Positions 21,501 through 33,889 of a DNA stretch of 64,000 nucleotides are shown here, piece by piece. This stretch comes from Atherinomorus stipes (taxonomy: Eukaryota > Chordata > Actinopteri > Atheriniformes > Atherinidae), in NCBI GenBank assembly GCA_023101725.1, contig JALJCO010008708.1, forward strand, positions 1 to 64,000, written 5' to 3'. Under the pieces are notes generated by a model. The model saw only the letters and a program-made list of their open reading frames with translations. It ran no database searches and was not told the origin of the DNA. The position numbers and the translations under genes were made by a program. Position 1 is the first letter of the stretch. Every line of letters begins with the position of its first letter.

Positions 21501-21965
21501 AAAATGGCTGAACACCACCGTTCACCATCCAACCTGACAGAACTGGAGAGGATCTGCAAGAAGAACCAGAAGATCCCAAATCCAGGTGTGAACACGTGTT
21601 GCATCATTCCCAAGAAGACTCATGGCTGTACCAGCTCAAAAGGTGCTTCTGCTCAGTACTGACCAAAGTACTGAATACTTATGACCATGGGGTGCTGAGG
21701 GTAGATTATTGAGAAATAAAATTAACTTTCTTGATTTTGGCAAATGGCTGCAATGAAACAGTGAAAAGTTTAAAGGGGTCTGAATACTTTCAGTGTATAT
21801 GTTATTTGCTTGAATATGTACACTGACGATGATGATTATGTATTCACTGTTGAATTCTGTTTGTATTTTATGCAAATCTGTGTTTGTATTCACTGTTTAT
21901 TTTAGCATGAACATTAAGTTGTCTCATGTATGAAATGTTTTACGTAAATAAACTTGCCGGGCTTT

Positions 21966-24045
21966 AGTCAGATTTAACTTAATCTGGCTTTCACCTACTG
22001 TAGATGTTTCTAATCTGATCTTTTAGCCACTTTCAACCATGCAGCAACCTTAAATATTTCAGGAGACCTTGTGGAGATGTGGGACTTCTTTTAGCCAGGA
22101 ATCTGGGAGAAAACATGTCCAGCACAGAATGTCCTGCTGGAAAATGCATCAAACATTATACCTTTTGTGTATTCTTTAACTGTTTCACTTCACTTTCCTT
22201 AAGACTCGTATTTAATATAAGAATTGAGCTCTTGTCACTATTCTGATGAAGCGGTTTTCTTGACAGAAACAGCAACATTGAGGAGTTTTAAAAAGAGCAT
22301 CAGCGATCCGGCTCATCGGCCTTTGTGCAAACCAGCAAAGGAAAGTTCAAGTTTTCAAAGTCAAAAGACAAAAGATGTGTGGTCATTATGAATGCAGAGG
22401 TCGGGGGTTGTATTTAAAAACAACGCTGGATTCAAGCCTTACACAGAAAAACCTGTAGCACTCATCAAATATGGACGATGACGCGGAGCCACGAGCACCT
22501 GCACCTTACGGGTTCACAGCCGAACAGATGTGGCGTGATGAGATCAGGTTATGAGGTGTTACGAGAGGCCTCCTTTCTGCCCGATCCCCTTTATTTTTCC
22601 TCCCGCACCCCCTCCAAACTGCCCCCACCCTCCCTCCGCCCCTCCTTGGCCTGTCCTCTGAGCTACATGTGGCTCGGTTGCCTACTGCTTTCTGTGACAA
22701 GCCAAGCTGTCCACTGACCACTTCATTTTTGATGTTGGCAGGCAAAACTTCAGGCGTGGCAGCCAATGAGTGTGTGCGTATGTGTGTGTGTGTGCATGCG
22801 TGCACAAAAACACAAGCTCACACTGAGTTCAAGGGAACATCATCCAAGAAGACGACGAGTTTCCAAATGACCAAACAAAGGCTGTTTGATGAGTGTTTGC
22901 TTCGCCTTTCCTTTGTTTTCCCTCAGAAGTCCATCATTGTATCTGTTTATCTTTCATTTCCATTCTCTCTCCTTCGTTGTATTGATATTTGTATTTCTGT
23001 CTCTCTTGGCTGGGATTTTTTCCTTTCATTAAGAAGTATTCCCGTGACTTTTTCCTTTCTTGTGCTGCTTTCTGGCATTTTGTTTTTGTCATGTTTTACT
23101 TTCTTTAATTTGTTTGATGAAGACTTTTCTCTCTCTTTACCTTGTCTGTCCACAGTGTCTGTCTCCGTCTCTGTAATATCCTTTCTTAAAGAGCATTTTT
23201 AATCTCTTCTTCAGACTTTGAGTCCATCCATCTTTCCTTTATTTTTGACTGTATTCCTTCTCAATCTCTACAGTGTCTGTCCGTTGTTTTCTTGCCTTAT
23301 TCCGACAGCATTATTGTGTTTTTCTTCTTTTCATACTCTTGTTTTTTTTGTTGTATTTTTCTTTTTGGTCATTGTCTGTTTGGTTTGTTCGATTTTTTTT
23401 TGCGCAGAGATGCATTTTCTTCAAGTCTTATAATGAGTTCCTAATTAAACCCTGGATGCATTGCGGTCACAATTTAAGCATTTGAGGCATTTAAATAAAA
23501 CAAAATTACTGATTGCTTTTCTGTAGGGTGGACTCAGGATAATCACATCTACTCATTTAAGTCATAATTTTGGGTTTTTATAAATCAAATTTGCATTCAA
23601 CATAACTCCAAATATTTTGTAATTATTTTAAAATGAGGGAACATTTTATTTCTGGGATGAATTTCCTCTGATCTGCTAAATCCTGGAGGCACTACAAAGG
23701 TTGGGGGAAAGATCTAAAGCTATCACAGCTCTTCAATTAGGGAAAACTTACACAAAACTACATTTTCAAACCTAACATCTACTCCAGTCTATGTTAGAGG
23801 CAGAGTCAGATATAATAGCACAATGAAAGTGACCCGCTACAAAGAAGATTTCAGATGGGAAGTCTCTGTCTAATAGACACCCATTACCTTCGGTTATGCA
23901 ACACTGGATGATGTCATTGTTTAGTTTCTTTCCAGATGCATGCTTTTCTGTAAACTCCCATGTTAATATATGCAGACATGTCAGACTGTCGGGCAGTTTT
24001 TTAGGATTGTTCAACCAGTTTAGAAATCCTGAGTCCATAATCTAC
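21966..24045. other. Intergenic, largely unique
   Basis: No gene is supported. It contains a (TG)n-rich run at about 22768-22802 and a long T-rich stretch (22900-23430). The 177-codon plus-strand frame there (22669-23202) is Ser/Phe/Leu-rich because of pyrimidine bias. The segment 23450-24040 shows nothing recognisable. Confidence 0.4.
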
Positions 24046-25222
24046 TTAAAGGAGCTGTATCAGCTTTTCAAACGTTTCAAAAGTCAAATACAGGCATTTA
24101 TAAGCTAAATATGTTCCCTTCACCACAATAGAAACTAATTTGGTGTTAAATATTTGTTTTTTATGCGTCTGATTTCCAACACGGAAGTAAGCTGGCTGAC
24201 TGTCCTGAATCACGGAGCTCTCCACCAATCGCAACATGTTTTACGCCCATTTCATGATGTCGCCCCGGAAGAGACACCGATTCTGAAGGGTCACAGACTT
24301 GTTTTAAACACCGGCTTTGGCACTCACATGGACGTTATTTGTAAACATTAATGAATAATTGGACTCGGATTGACATAATAAAACGGAGCAGCCTGTTATG
24401 GAGCTGTATGCTCGACCCAGAGTCTGATATGGAGTTTGAAGTACACGCAGGACCACAAAAGTACCACAGAGACCCGTACAAGTAAATAAATTAGCAAACA
24501 AATCATAGGCTAACAGTTAGCATTGAGCTGAGAGACTGTTTTACTCACTGGTGTTGTTGTCTGTCCATGAGGTGTTTTTATGGTGAGGAACTGCGTCAGG
24601 TTTCAGAAGTAATCCCCCCAACAAAAAAACACTTTACTGCCCGAGATTCATGAAGTTGCCAGGAGTGAAGTTCACACACAAAGTTGAGGGTTTTTCTGCT
24701 CCTGAAGATAAAATCTAACCACTTCTGGCAGGTCGAATTGTGTAGTACAACAAATAAACTTCCACGCTGAACACAACCACATTTTTTCCCAACTTGCCGT
24801 CCTCTAGAGCTAAAAAAAATAAGAAAAGAAGAAACTTTTCTTCTGAACTCTGGAGCAAACGTCTGTTAGCTGATGGCTGTTTGTCTCTGCGGAAAAAATC
24901 CTGCAGCTGTTAGTTTCTTCCTCAGAGAGTGTGTATAGGTTAGGATTCTCCTCCAGTTTCTGTTGAACAAAGAGGGCGTCTTGCTATGATGCTGCGCATG
25001 TGTGTTTGTTGCTTCGTGATTGGTGCCACCTTGTTACGTACACTGGCGGTCAATCAGTCATGTTAAGGAAGCTACAGCTTGGCCTGAATATTCATATATA
25101 TTACTCAAATATGCACAAATGAAGAAATAAGACGACTAAAATGACGTTTTTTATGAGGAAATAACACAGTAACATGCTGAAAAGCTCTAAAAAGTCCATT
25201 TTTCATGACACGGCTCCTTTAA
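24046..25222. mobile_element. TTAA-flanked DNA transposon A (1177 bp)
   Basis: The left end TTAAAGGAGCTGTATCA and the right end TGACACGGCTCCTTTAA are inverted repeats flanked by TTAA at 24046-24049 and 25219-25222. TTAA duplication is known for Kolobok and piggyBac elements, and AAAGG-type termini favour Kolobok. No transposase is visible. Confidence 0.65.
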
Positions 25223-25439
25223 AATAAACCTTAAAAATATAACAATTCAAAATTATCCAAATTTCGGACTTATTTTGATGACAAAGCAATTTTATTATGC
25301 ACATTCCTGGAGCTGTTGTTGTTCTGCAGCGTCCTGAAGCTGAGATGCTTCACAACCTTTTTTCCCCTTTTGAACCAAAGCATCATGTTACAGATGCATT
25401 TTTCTGCTTTGCACGTTCTCTTTTTCTTTCTTTCTTTGT

Positions 25440-25924
25440 TTTAAATCAACAGCCAACCCCTCTCGTGTTTGTCCGCAGCTCGGTCGCTCTTAGCACAATG
25501 TAAACAGCGATATTTTCTTCTACCTTGCATTATCAGCAGAGTAGGCTCTGAACGCTGCGGCTTCTGTAGTGTCGTGAACTTGCACAAACGCACAAATAGA
25601 AAGTGCAATGTTCTACTGTTTAGGCTATAAAAATATACTAAATGATGTGGTTTCCAGTAAATTCTGGACGCTGCCCACTCAGGACACTTGGATTACATTG
25701 GACGAGCAGTATGGAGGAATATTGACAAGTTTTTGTGGACTTTTATGGACCTTTTTGGTTCAGTCGCTGGTGAACTCCATTTTATGACAACCGGCGGATA
25801 ACAAAAAGCCTCCTGATCTCCGGCTGCATTTGAGATATTAAAAAAGTGCTCCAGAGTCTTGTTCAGCATGAGGGCGAGTAGAAAATAAACGCACATCATT
25901 CTGTGGGTGTACTATTCCTTTTAA
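25440..25924. mobile_element. TTAA-flanked DNA transposon B, right part only
   Basis: The sequence from GCCAACCCCTCTCG to TGTGGGTGTACTATTCC, then TTAA (25921-25924), is closely similar to the right half of element C (32269-33132). No left arm was found, so the copy is 5'-truncated; its left limit is approximate. Confidence 0.65.
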
Positions 25925-27224
25925 ACCTAGTTTGAGCAAGCTAGACCTGATGGAGTGGCAGTGAGAGGACTTATTATCACATTACAATCAAAATTCAAAG
26001 CATAACTTTAATCCCCGACTGTGTTTCCATGAAAATAACGTCCATGCTGCTCTGTTACCTCCGTGACCCCGGTCTGGTGTCAGACCTGCAGGAGAGGCTG
26101 GGGTCAAGACTAACAGGCTGTGATTGGTGCGACCACGTGAAGTTCATGATCCTTGGACGCAGAAGGAGAGGGTTGTGTGATTGTGTGTGTGGACATAGCT
26201 ATGGAGTGAGAGTATATGAGGCAGGAGGGCCTCACCCAGCCCATTAGATGTGCGCACTGGCCTGTGAGATGTTGTATCACTTTAATTAGCAGGGGGGCTG
26301 TGGGCCACTGCAGCGTGAGGAGATGGGGAGAAGCTTGATTGTATTTTAGTCATTGCCTAAAGCCAGGGGCCTGCCTCCCCCATCCCTCCTCCTCCTCCTC
26401 ACCCACCTGGCTCTGACCCCTCATGTTGAGCTCTGCAACATGGAGCCCCTCACATCTCAGTTTCAGCTCTGCTCTAATGAAACATTTCACCAGTTTTTAG
26501 CTCCCTAAGCTTTCTGAAGGGGCAGTGACTTAAATGTTACTCTTTTTTCTACTAATGCAAATAGCTTAAAACTTGGTCCAGGTGTGTATGTTGGCTTGAC
26601 TCATGATATTCTAGAAGATGGGTTGTCTAACTCTTTTTCTAAGGTCTCTAAAAAAAAAACAAAAAACACCTCATTTACTTCTTAGTGCCAATCCGTGCCA
26701 CATTGACTTGCATTGAAAATGACCTTTCTATAATCAAATGCCATTTCAGAATAAAGTTTCAGGATAATTTTTTTTTTTGCTTCACACACTTGCTCTACAC
26801 TTGAATGATGTAGTTTGAACTGTTTTCCATGACATCAGACCATTTACTCAAAACCATAGACTTAAATGTTATTTCAGAAATCAGAATCCTTCAAAAACTA
26901 GAAAATGCTTAACACATCCCCCCAAAAATGTTTTTTTTTCTTCTTTCATGTGAGGTTATTTGAGCGTGAAAGGGTCTCACATTTGTAAATTTGGTGTTTG
27001 TTTGCTTTTTTTCAAGCATTTTTATCAGTCAGATCACATGCATAAAAGACAGCTAATTATTTAGGTCAGTCTTTTGCAGGGAATTTAGTTCCCTCTCTGT
27101 AATGCTGCCATTCCAGTTCAAATTGGATTTTTCCCACATTTTTTTTTTTTTTTTTTGTATTTTATCTTGAAACAACTTCTTATTGAGCTTTTTTAATTGT
27201 GGTTGCTATAAACAGTTTTAGGCA
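25925..27224. other. Intergenic; possible conserved noncoding DNA then AT-rich sequence
   Basis: 26230-26480 is unique-looking, with TTTAATTAGC and no ORF. 26640-27220 is rich in A and T homopolymers with no named repeat. Confidence 0.3.
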
Positions 27225-27850
27225 ATGGGAACATTGTGTGTACAAACTGGAACTTAAAAGGGTTAAAATTTTGAAACTCATTGATTTTTTTTTGCTATTG
27301 ATGGTTCGGCGAAGTCTGTGATGCAGCCATGAAAAAATTATTCAACTTTTAATTTCTAGGTAATATTTACAGGCCATTAACTGACATTGGCCAGTCCGTG
27401 CACTTAAGAAGTTTAACGTTACTTTTTTGAAAAAAAAAAACAATTAACAAACAAAAAAAAAAAAACCACTGTACCACAAAAAGTAAAGATGCAACAAAAA
27501 AACATTTTTATGCCCTTTTTAAATACTCCAGGGCTCTGATAATCCTGCACAAAGAAAAAATGATTTTGCATTAATCGTATTTATTTTAACCCCATTTTCA
27601 GTTTTTGGAAGTTGGAGTATTGTGTCTGCAAAGTGGAATTTAAAGGGTTAAAATGTTAAAACTCATTGATTTTTTTGCTATTGATGGTTAGGCCAGAAGT
27701 CTGTGATGACAGCCATGAAAGAAAAATGCAACTTTTCATTTTTAGATAATATTTACAGGCCATTAACTGACATTGGCCAGTCTGTGCCCTTAAGAAGCTG
27801 AACGTAACTTTTTCGTAGGGAGCTATGAGGGTTAAAAAAAACCTCACAAC
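27225..27850. repeat. Direct duplication with about 386-bp offset
   Basis: Two roughly 200-bp blocks share ATTGTGT, AAAGGGTTAAAAT, TTGCTATTGATGGTT and GGCCATTAACTGACATTGGC (27372 and 27758). They are collinear but diverged by substitutions and small indels. Confidence 0.75.
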
Positions 27851-30065
27851 ATCTTTAACTGCAGCCAAATTTCCATGTTAGACCTAAGACTGCATATTTT
27901 GCCTTTTCTGCCTCCTGGTTTAATCTGCATTTGGAAAAACTGGGCTAAAACTTAAACGCTGTCACACCTTCTGAATAAATTGCAAAATAATGAACATTTT
28001 AGATAATTACAGCAAATCAGAGCACGCTGAATGCACCCTGGCACACAGCCAGCCCCTGCAGACGGTCAGAGATGGAGCCGTACAGAGCGGGAACGGGGAT
28101 TCTGGGTAATTGGACTCCCAATTGCAGGAGCTAATGAAGTGATGCAATTGAAAGGATGAGCCTTTGCCATTGTCTTAAAACTAACTCAGCAGCTTGTGGC
28201 ATTAAACAGTTTAAGCGAATAACAATAATTGCGAGACGGTTAAGGAAACAAGTTGCTCTACGTGAAGATTTGTTGCAAAATGTTGCACCAAATGTGCGAT
28301 GAGGCAGGAAATGAAAACAGATGTTCATAATTTTGATGGATGCACAGAAGATTATTTGTTTTAAAATACATGTTTGTTTCTTTTTCAAAGAGCACTTCGT
28401 TTTTGTTTTAAAAAGAAGAAATGAGACAATCAGATCATAAAAAGCAAAACTGATAATTACTGAAGCCTCATGGGGAAAGAATGACAGCAACACGCTGCGG
28501 CGGACGTCACGGTAACCGCAAATAGTGAAGATTGATTTCACAGGTGAAAATCAGCAGACAATAGTCAGATCCCGCGTTCCTCCCTGTCAGAGCTGCTGAG
28601 GGGGGTGGGGGGTGGGGGATGCAGGGTGCTGCTGCTCTTTATTGCAACCATAAAAGTTTACATGACCACCATCTCTTACAATCCATATTGACAGGACTTC
28701 TCAGGGGAGGAAAAAGAAGGAAAGAAAGGAGGAAAAAGGGTCACATTAATTCCCAGCCTTAGGTGCAACATACCCTTGTGATAGGCCAAGGAAAATATAG
28801 ACTTATGGAAAATGAAATGAGGCATGAATGACCATAAGCGTGAAGACAATTACACCCTTCGGAAATCGTATATTTGTGGAGATAATTTCTGGAGGAGTCC
28901 GAGCTCTCGGACCCGGTGGGGTTACAGTATCTTCTCTATGCTTGAACTCTCCTTGAACTTGGGATAGCCGTCACTGGAGTGGGACGTGGCTATCTGCCCC
29001 TGCATCTGGTTATTTTAGCTCCAATTTGCTGCCTAATGCCACAATTACCCTGATCTATGGCTCCAGTCACCCCTCTAATGGCTCCGTGTCAAAATCAGCA
29101 CATTTGCAGAGGCGAGGGCCTGAGAGGGAGTCCTGACGTCGCGCCACTTGTGTTTTTTTTCTCTGAGGATTACAAAACAAATAGCTCCGCAGATGATAAG
29201 TCAGAAATAAATGTCATGATCTTCTTCAGAAATATAATACTTGTACTTTAAAAGTTTTCTGCATGTTGCATGCATGAACATGTTAACACTTTTGCTTAGA
29301 ATTTTAATTTCCTTATTAATTTCTCTGCAGTCATGACTAAAAAGCCTAAAAACAGCATTCAATGTAAAAATAAATCCATGTTTTCATGATGCTGCGGAGA
29401 GACACTGCAGCACTGAGACCAGACTCCACTTTTCCTGCCCAGAATCCTCTCTGCGATGAAAAGCAGCCCCTGAAGTCCACTCCATCACGGCATGGCTCTC
29501 TGCCCTCGCTGTGGCGTGACTGGGACAAGGATGAGTGGCGGTAAAGGACAAACTCATGGACACCAGTTGGGCTCCCAGAACCAGCACACATTATTACCCC
29601 CGACAGAAGCCGAGTGAAGGAAGGAGCCAGGAAAGCGTCCCCGGCACAGCTTCGGTGGGAGTTGCAAAAACAGATGGCCACCCCCAGCAAGACATTAGCT
29701 GCAGAGATTTGAAAACATCTTGAAGCCCCTGTTGCCACACAGAGACGGTGGTCAGGAGGCTAATGTGAAAATACTATGACATCGCAGGAAATGTTGAAAC
29801 GAGCTGGGATAAGAGCAACAGCTGTGCAAAATTAGAAGGAACCGAATGTTAAAATGTGTTCATTTGGGTCTGTAGTGTGTCGTTGGAAAGGCCAGCGTCT
29901 GTCCTCGCATGAGGTGTTGGTCAAACCAGAGTAGATGGTACTGAAACGAAGAAACAAGCCAAACAGAGGTGATTTCCTGCCTGTCACGAGTTCCTTGGTT
30001 GATACGAAGCCACAACACAAAGGTGAAATAAAACTAATACCCTTTCCCACTGGTCAAAAAAACTC
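27851..30065. other. Repeat-poor intergenic; possible conserved noncoding DNA
   Basis: No exon structure was found. 28010-28260 and 28740-29100 are balanced, unique-looking sequence with several homeobox-like cores. A G-rich run GGGGGGTGGGGGGTGGGGG lies near 28599. The 130-codon minus-strand frame at 29346-29738 has no supporting splice or domain evidence. Confidence 0.3.
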
Positions 30066-30425
30066 ATTGAAGGTAGGGCTGGGCGATAAGCCGAAAATTT
30101 ACTGACACCGACATTTACAGCGATAACCGACATCATTTTTCCCGTGTCGGTGTGTTCGGTGCTGCGGCCTCTTTTCAGAAAGCCGGCAGTGAAATTGCTG
30201 CACGGGACGTTTTTGTTCTCTCAAACTTGCCATAGTTTCTTGTAACGTGACATTTCTGCACTGGAGCTTCGTGTTCTTCATCATCTTTTACATGTTTTCT
30301 GTACAACATATGTCTGTAAATGACCAGTGACGTTTATTTGATGTCAGTGTAAAGTCATAAAGGTGAACTGCTCAATATATTGTGATATTTATTTTTGGTC
30401 ATTATCGCCCAGCCCTAATTAAAGG
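30066..30425. mobile_element. hAT MITE with 8-bp target duplication
   Basis: The element 30074-30417 has ends TAGGGCTGGGCGATAA and TTATCGCCCAGCCCTA (perfect 16-bp inverted repeats apart from an extra A). It is flanked by ATTGAAGG (30066-30073) and ATTAAAGG (30418-30425), a 7-of-8 match. This is the classic hAT signature. It has no ORF. Confidence 0.85.
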
Positions 30426-31108
30426 ATAACTTATTTTCTTTCTTTTTTTTTTTTTTTTCTCTTTTTTTCTAGGGAAAAAAAAAAGAAAAATCTTTTCAAC
30501 CTGGACCTTATTTCTAGTTTATACGTTGTTTATAAGTACATTTACTCACCGGTAAAATTTCTGCATCACTTTGAGTCCTTTGGAAGATATTACGTTGAGT
30601 CACCTTTCGGTGTACATCCAGTATGGCGGAGACGGGGCAGTCACTATATAAGACATTATCTGCAGCAAAACTCGTTGATTTTCGCCAATACTTTAAGTAG
30701 AATGAACGAACGAGTATTATCGTCCCGTGAGTACAGATTTAGCTTTACGTTAGTTATCGGCGATACCGATACTTTGGGCTTCACTAAGGGAAAAGGAATT
30801 AAAAAAGCAATCATGCTTCAGACCCTTGTCGTTCTCCATCAGTGTGAAGCTCCATGTTACGGTATTTATCCCTTACATCAGGTCTGTGGTGTTGCTATCG
30901 TACCTCTGTCTTCTTACATAAACCATATACTGTAGCGAATTGTTGTTGTTCCACATGTGACTGCTACGAACTGAGTGAGGGATCATTACGATGCTCCGTT
31001 GCTGTGCCGTGCCTGCTGTGGCTCATTGCACATATGACAATGGCAGGCAGAAGAAAAACTAGTTCTTATGTGTAAATGGCCATTTTAAATTGTCAATGAG
31101 TGTTTTTT
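30426..31108. other. Intergenic, nothing firm
   Basis: A T-rich block (30440-30480) is followed by sequence with hAT-like phrases (ATCGGCGATACCGATAC near 30757). No gene is supported. Confidence 0.3.
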
Positions 31109-31133
31109 TGTGTGTGTGTGTGTGTGTGTGTGT
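31109..31133. repeat. (TG)n microsatellite
   Basis: A near-perfect dinucleotide run of about 12 units. Confidence 0.9.
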
Positions 31134-31215
31134 TGGCCTCGTGATGGACCGATGACTTGTCTAGGGTGCACTCTGCCTTTTGCTTGATAGTTGCAACTCT
31201 GCACTGAAATAAGTG
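31134..31215. repeat. Fragment of a common fish interspersed repeat
   Basis: TGATGGACCGATGACTTGTC, then TAGGGTGCACTCTGCC, resembles the CTGTCCAGGGTGTACCCTGCC repeat seen more clearly at 47765-47845. Confidence 0.4.
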
Positions 31216-32268
31216 AGTATAGAAAATGGAAACATGGTGCACCTGCTGCTGCCCATCTGCTTTGAGGTTGGATGAGTTGTGTGTTTTAGCGATGGGATTG
31301 TGTGATCTGCACATTGCATCAAATTTGTTCTAAAGTTTCTTTAAAAAAACAAAACATATAGCCAATCATACATAAGCAACAAGAATTGAATATTTGTCAT
31401 CACAAATCTGCAGTTTTTGTCACAAAGCGCACACAGTACAGAGGGGTTTAGCAATTATAAGCAGTGATGACATAACTAATCACTTAGTTTGAACCACATG
31501 ATCTTATCTCTTCAGATTCATCGTATTTTCTTTTATTTTAATCTCATTATTATTTAGTTGGTGTTCAGCAAGATACAAAAATCTTATTGCCACTGTATAA
31601 CGGTCTACAAGGTATCTCCACTTAGTCACAGTTATAATCTGAGGAAAAGCAGTAAATATAAAACATTAGTCTTTCTATGCAACCGCAGCGAATCATAGGT
31701 GGAGAAACCACCACTTCCCTGGAAATAGAAACATCCACACAAACACTGCAGCAAGAAATCCACAAAAAAAGACAAGCAGAAGAGAAAAAAGCGTAACTCG
31801 AGGTGACGCGCATCGTTGTCTCCAGCGTGCGGTTGTTCGGGGGCGATATTTGTGGCAGTGGCACTGAGAGACTTGTGAACAGAGGGTTTGGCTATTCCTG
31901 GACATATTCTCCCACACCTGCGTCCAGAGTGCATCAGGTTGGCATTTCAAACTTTATCACCTGTCACAAGAGCGAAAGCGGCTCTCCTGGAGAGCCCTGC
32001 ACCCCCTCCCCCCCTCGACACTCAGCTGGACAGACGCCACAGTCGCCCTCGGAGCTTATGCCTGGGGAAAGAAGACTTTCCTGGCGGGTGGGCTGCAGCG
32101 TCGTCCATGTTGATCTCTGGCTCCTGGCTGAAAGGAGGGCTCCAAATAGACGTTGCCTGTTTATATATCCATCCATATGTTTACTTTAACATTTATTGTT
32201 GCATCGCCTCCTGAATCTTTTCTATTTTTACTGTCACAGCAACAAAAGTCCTCTCAGTTTTCAGGAGT
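31216..32268. other. Intergenic, nothing recognised
   Basis: No gene is supported. The overlapping 100-128-codon frames at 31632-32189 lie on both strands, with no domain and no splice evidence. Confidence 0.35.
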
Positions 32269-33132
32269 TTAAAGAAATAGTACACCCACAGAATGACGGT
32301 CCTTCATCTTCTACTCACCCTCATGCTGAGCAAGACTGCAGCACTTTTTTAATATCTCAAATGCAACCAGAGATCTGACAGGTTTTCCTTTTCCCCCAAC
32401 TTTCATATAATGGAGTTCACCGGCGACTGAACCAAAAAGGTCCATAAAAGTCCACAAAAACTTGTCAATATTCCTTCATACTGCTCGTCCAATGTAATCC
32501 AAGTGTCCTGAGTGGGTAGCGTCCAGAATTTACTGGAAACGATGTCATTTAGTAGATTTTTATAGCCTAAACAGTAGAACATCGTACTTCCTATTTGCAC
32601 GTTCGTGTGACTTCACGACACTACGGTGGCCACAGCGTTTACTAGTGCCAATAATGCAAGCGTAGACAAAGAAATTCACTGTTTACATTGTGCTAAGAGC
32701 GAACGAGCAGCGGACACACACAGTAGGGGTTGGCTATTAATTTAAAACAAAGAACGCGCGATCTCGTCTTTCGCGGCTTCCGTAGTGTCGTGAACTCGCA
32801 TGGGTGTACTTCGCGAAAGTAAGATGTACTATTAGGCTTTAAAAATAAACTACATGATGTGGTTTCCAGTTAATTCTAGACGCTACCCACTCAGGACACT
32901 TGCATTACATTGGACGAGCAGTATGGAGGAATATTGACAATTTTTTGTGGACTTTTATGGATCTTTTTGGCTCGGGCACAAACTCCATTATATGAAAGTT
33001 GGGGGGAAAATAAAAACCTGTCCAATCTCCGGCTGCATTTGAGATATTAAAAAAGTGCTCCAGAATCTTGCTCAGCATGAGGGGGAGTAGAAAATAAATG
33101 CACCTCATTCTGTGGGTGTACTATTCCTTTAA
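32269..33132. mobile_element. TTAA-flanked foldback transposon C (864 bp)
   Basis: TTAAAGAAATAGTACACCC opens the left arm, and GGGTGTACTATTCCTTTAA closes the right. Inverted complementarity extends for roughly 380 bp on each side (for example CTACTCACCCTCATGCTGAG against CTCAGCATGAGGGGGAGTAG). The TTAA copies are at 32269-32272 and 33129-33132. It is non-autonomous and Kolobok/piggyBac-like. Confidence 0.8.
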
Positions 33133-33319
33133 CTTTCCCTCAACCTGCTGCCCTCTGTTAGTTACAGGGTCATAAAAATATATAATTGTGAGGTAATATT
33201 TGGAAGTTAGATCCTTAAATATCCTTTAGATGCTTGTTGGAATGGAAACCTTCCCAAAGAAAAAGAACTGTTACAAGTTGAATACAAGCTAATATTACTA
33301 TGATTAATATATTATTATC

Positions 33320-33854
33320 TTAAAGGTACAGTCTGTAAGAATTACTGACATCTAGTGGTAAAGATGGGTATTTGAAAGAAAAGGCGTTTTCTTTCAAATG
33401 ACTTCATATTCCAGCACTGTTGTGAATGTATGGTGGCTGTTAGTGGCCAAAATTCTCCTACACATAAATATGTTTTCATCTGTGAGTGGATCCAGTGGTC
33501 TCAGGTGTAGCTATGACTGGACTATGAGTAACTACTTTTTATGTCTTTTAAGACATTAGTGATCCCAAATAGTCTCTAACTCCCATTAAACAAAGCTGCT
33601 ACAGCAGTTTAAAGTTCATTCAGGGACACCGTAGTAAAAATGGTGGAACAAATATGGCAGCCTCCATATGTGCAACCCCCCCCCCCCCCCCCCCCCCCCC
33701 CAAACAGGTAGATGTAAATGACTTATTCTAAGAAAATAAACATATAACAGTTATTCTAGTGCAGCGATTACACATCAGTAGAAATAGTTTTGAATTATAC
33801 ATCACATTTTTTTGCCATTGGCCTTCGATTTTTTTGGGCACACTGTACCTTTAA
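33320..33854. mobile_element. TTAA-flanked DNA transposon D (535 bp)
   Basis: The left end TTAAAGGTACAGTCTG and the right end CACTGTACCTTTAA are inverted repeats with TTAA at 33320-33323 and 33851-33854. A poly-C tract of 26 bases lies inside (33676-33701). It is non-coding. Confidence 0.7.
33676..33701. repeat. Poly-C tract, 26 C
   Basis: An uninterrupted C run. The exact length may be affected by assembly or sequencing. Confidence 0.9.
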
Positions 33855-33889
33855 AATTGAATCCAACCAAACTTTGTTGTGTCCTGCTG

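Larger units (their letters stand above)
19910..21796 (+). mobile_element. Chimeric Tc1-like element (two partial copies)
   Basis: The left terminus TACAGTGGGTACGGAAAG starts at the TA at 19908, and the right terminus is CTGAATACTTTCAGTGTA. In between, an internally deleted copy (N-terminal transposase joined to the 3' tail, to about 20713) is followed by a 5'-truncated copy starting GGCTACAAAAGAATTTC. The repeated 3' tail CCAGGTGTGAACAC occurs at about 20546 and 21580. Confidence 0.75.
19390..21965 (+). mobile_element. LINE remnant split by a Tc1 element
   Basis: RT motifs GVPHSFILGP and NYADDTQLILP are visible at about 19412-19545 with one frameshift. KALNGSGPKYIF and LLPYEPP follow, and sequence continues to 19907. 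After the Tc1 insertion, a LINE 3' UTR resumes at about 21797 and ends near 21960 with GTAAATAAACTTGCC, a common fish LINE tail. The 5' part is missing. Confidence 0.6.

Noticed and set aside
22669..23202. 177-codon ORF rich in Ser, Phe and Leu
   Set aside because: It follows a long pyrimidine-rich tract and has no domain, so it is compositional bias.
29346..29738. 130-codon minus-strand ORF
   Set aside because: No domain, TATA box or splice signals are evident, and a 62-codon frame overlaps on the plus strand.
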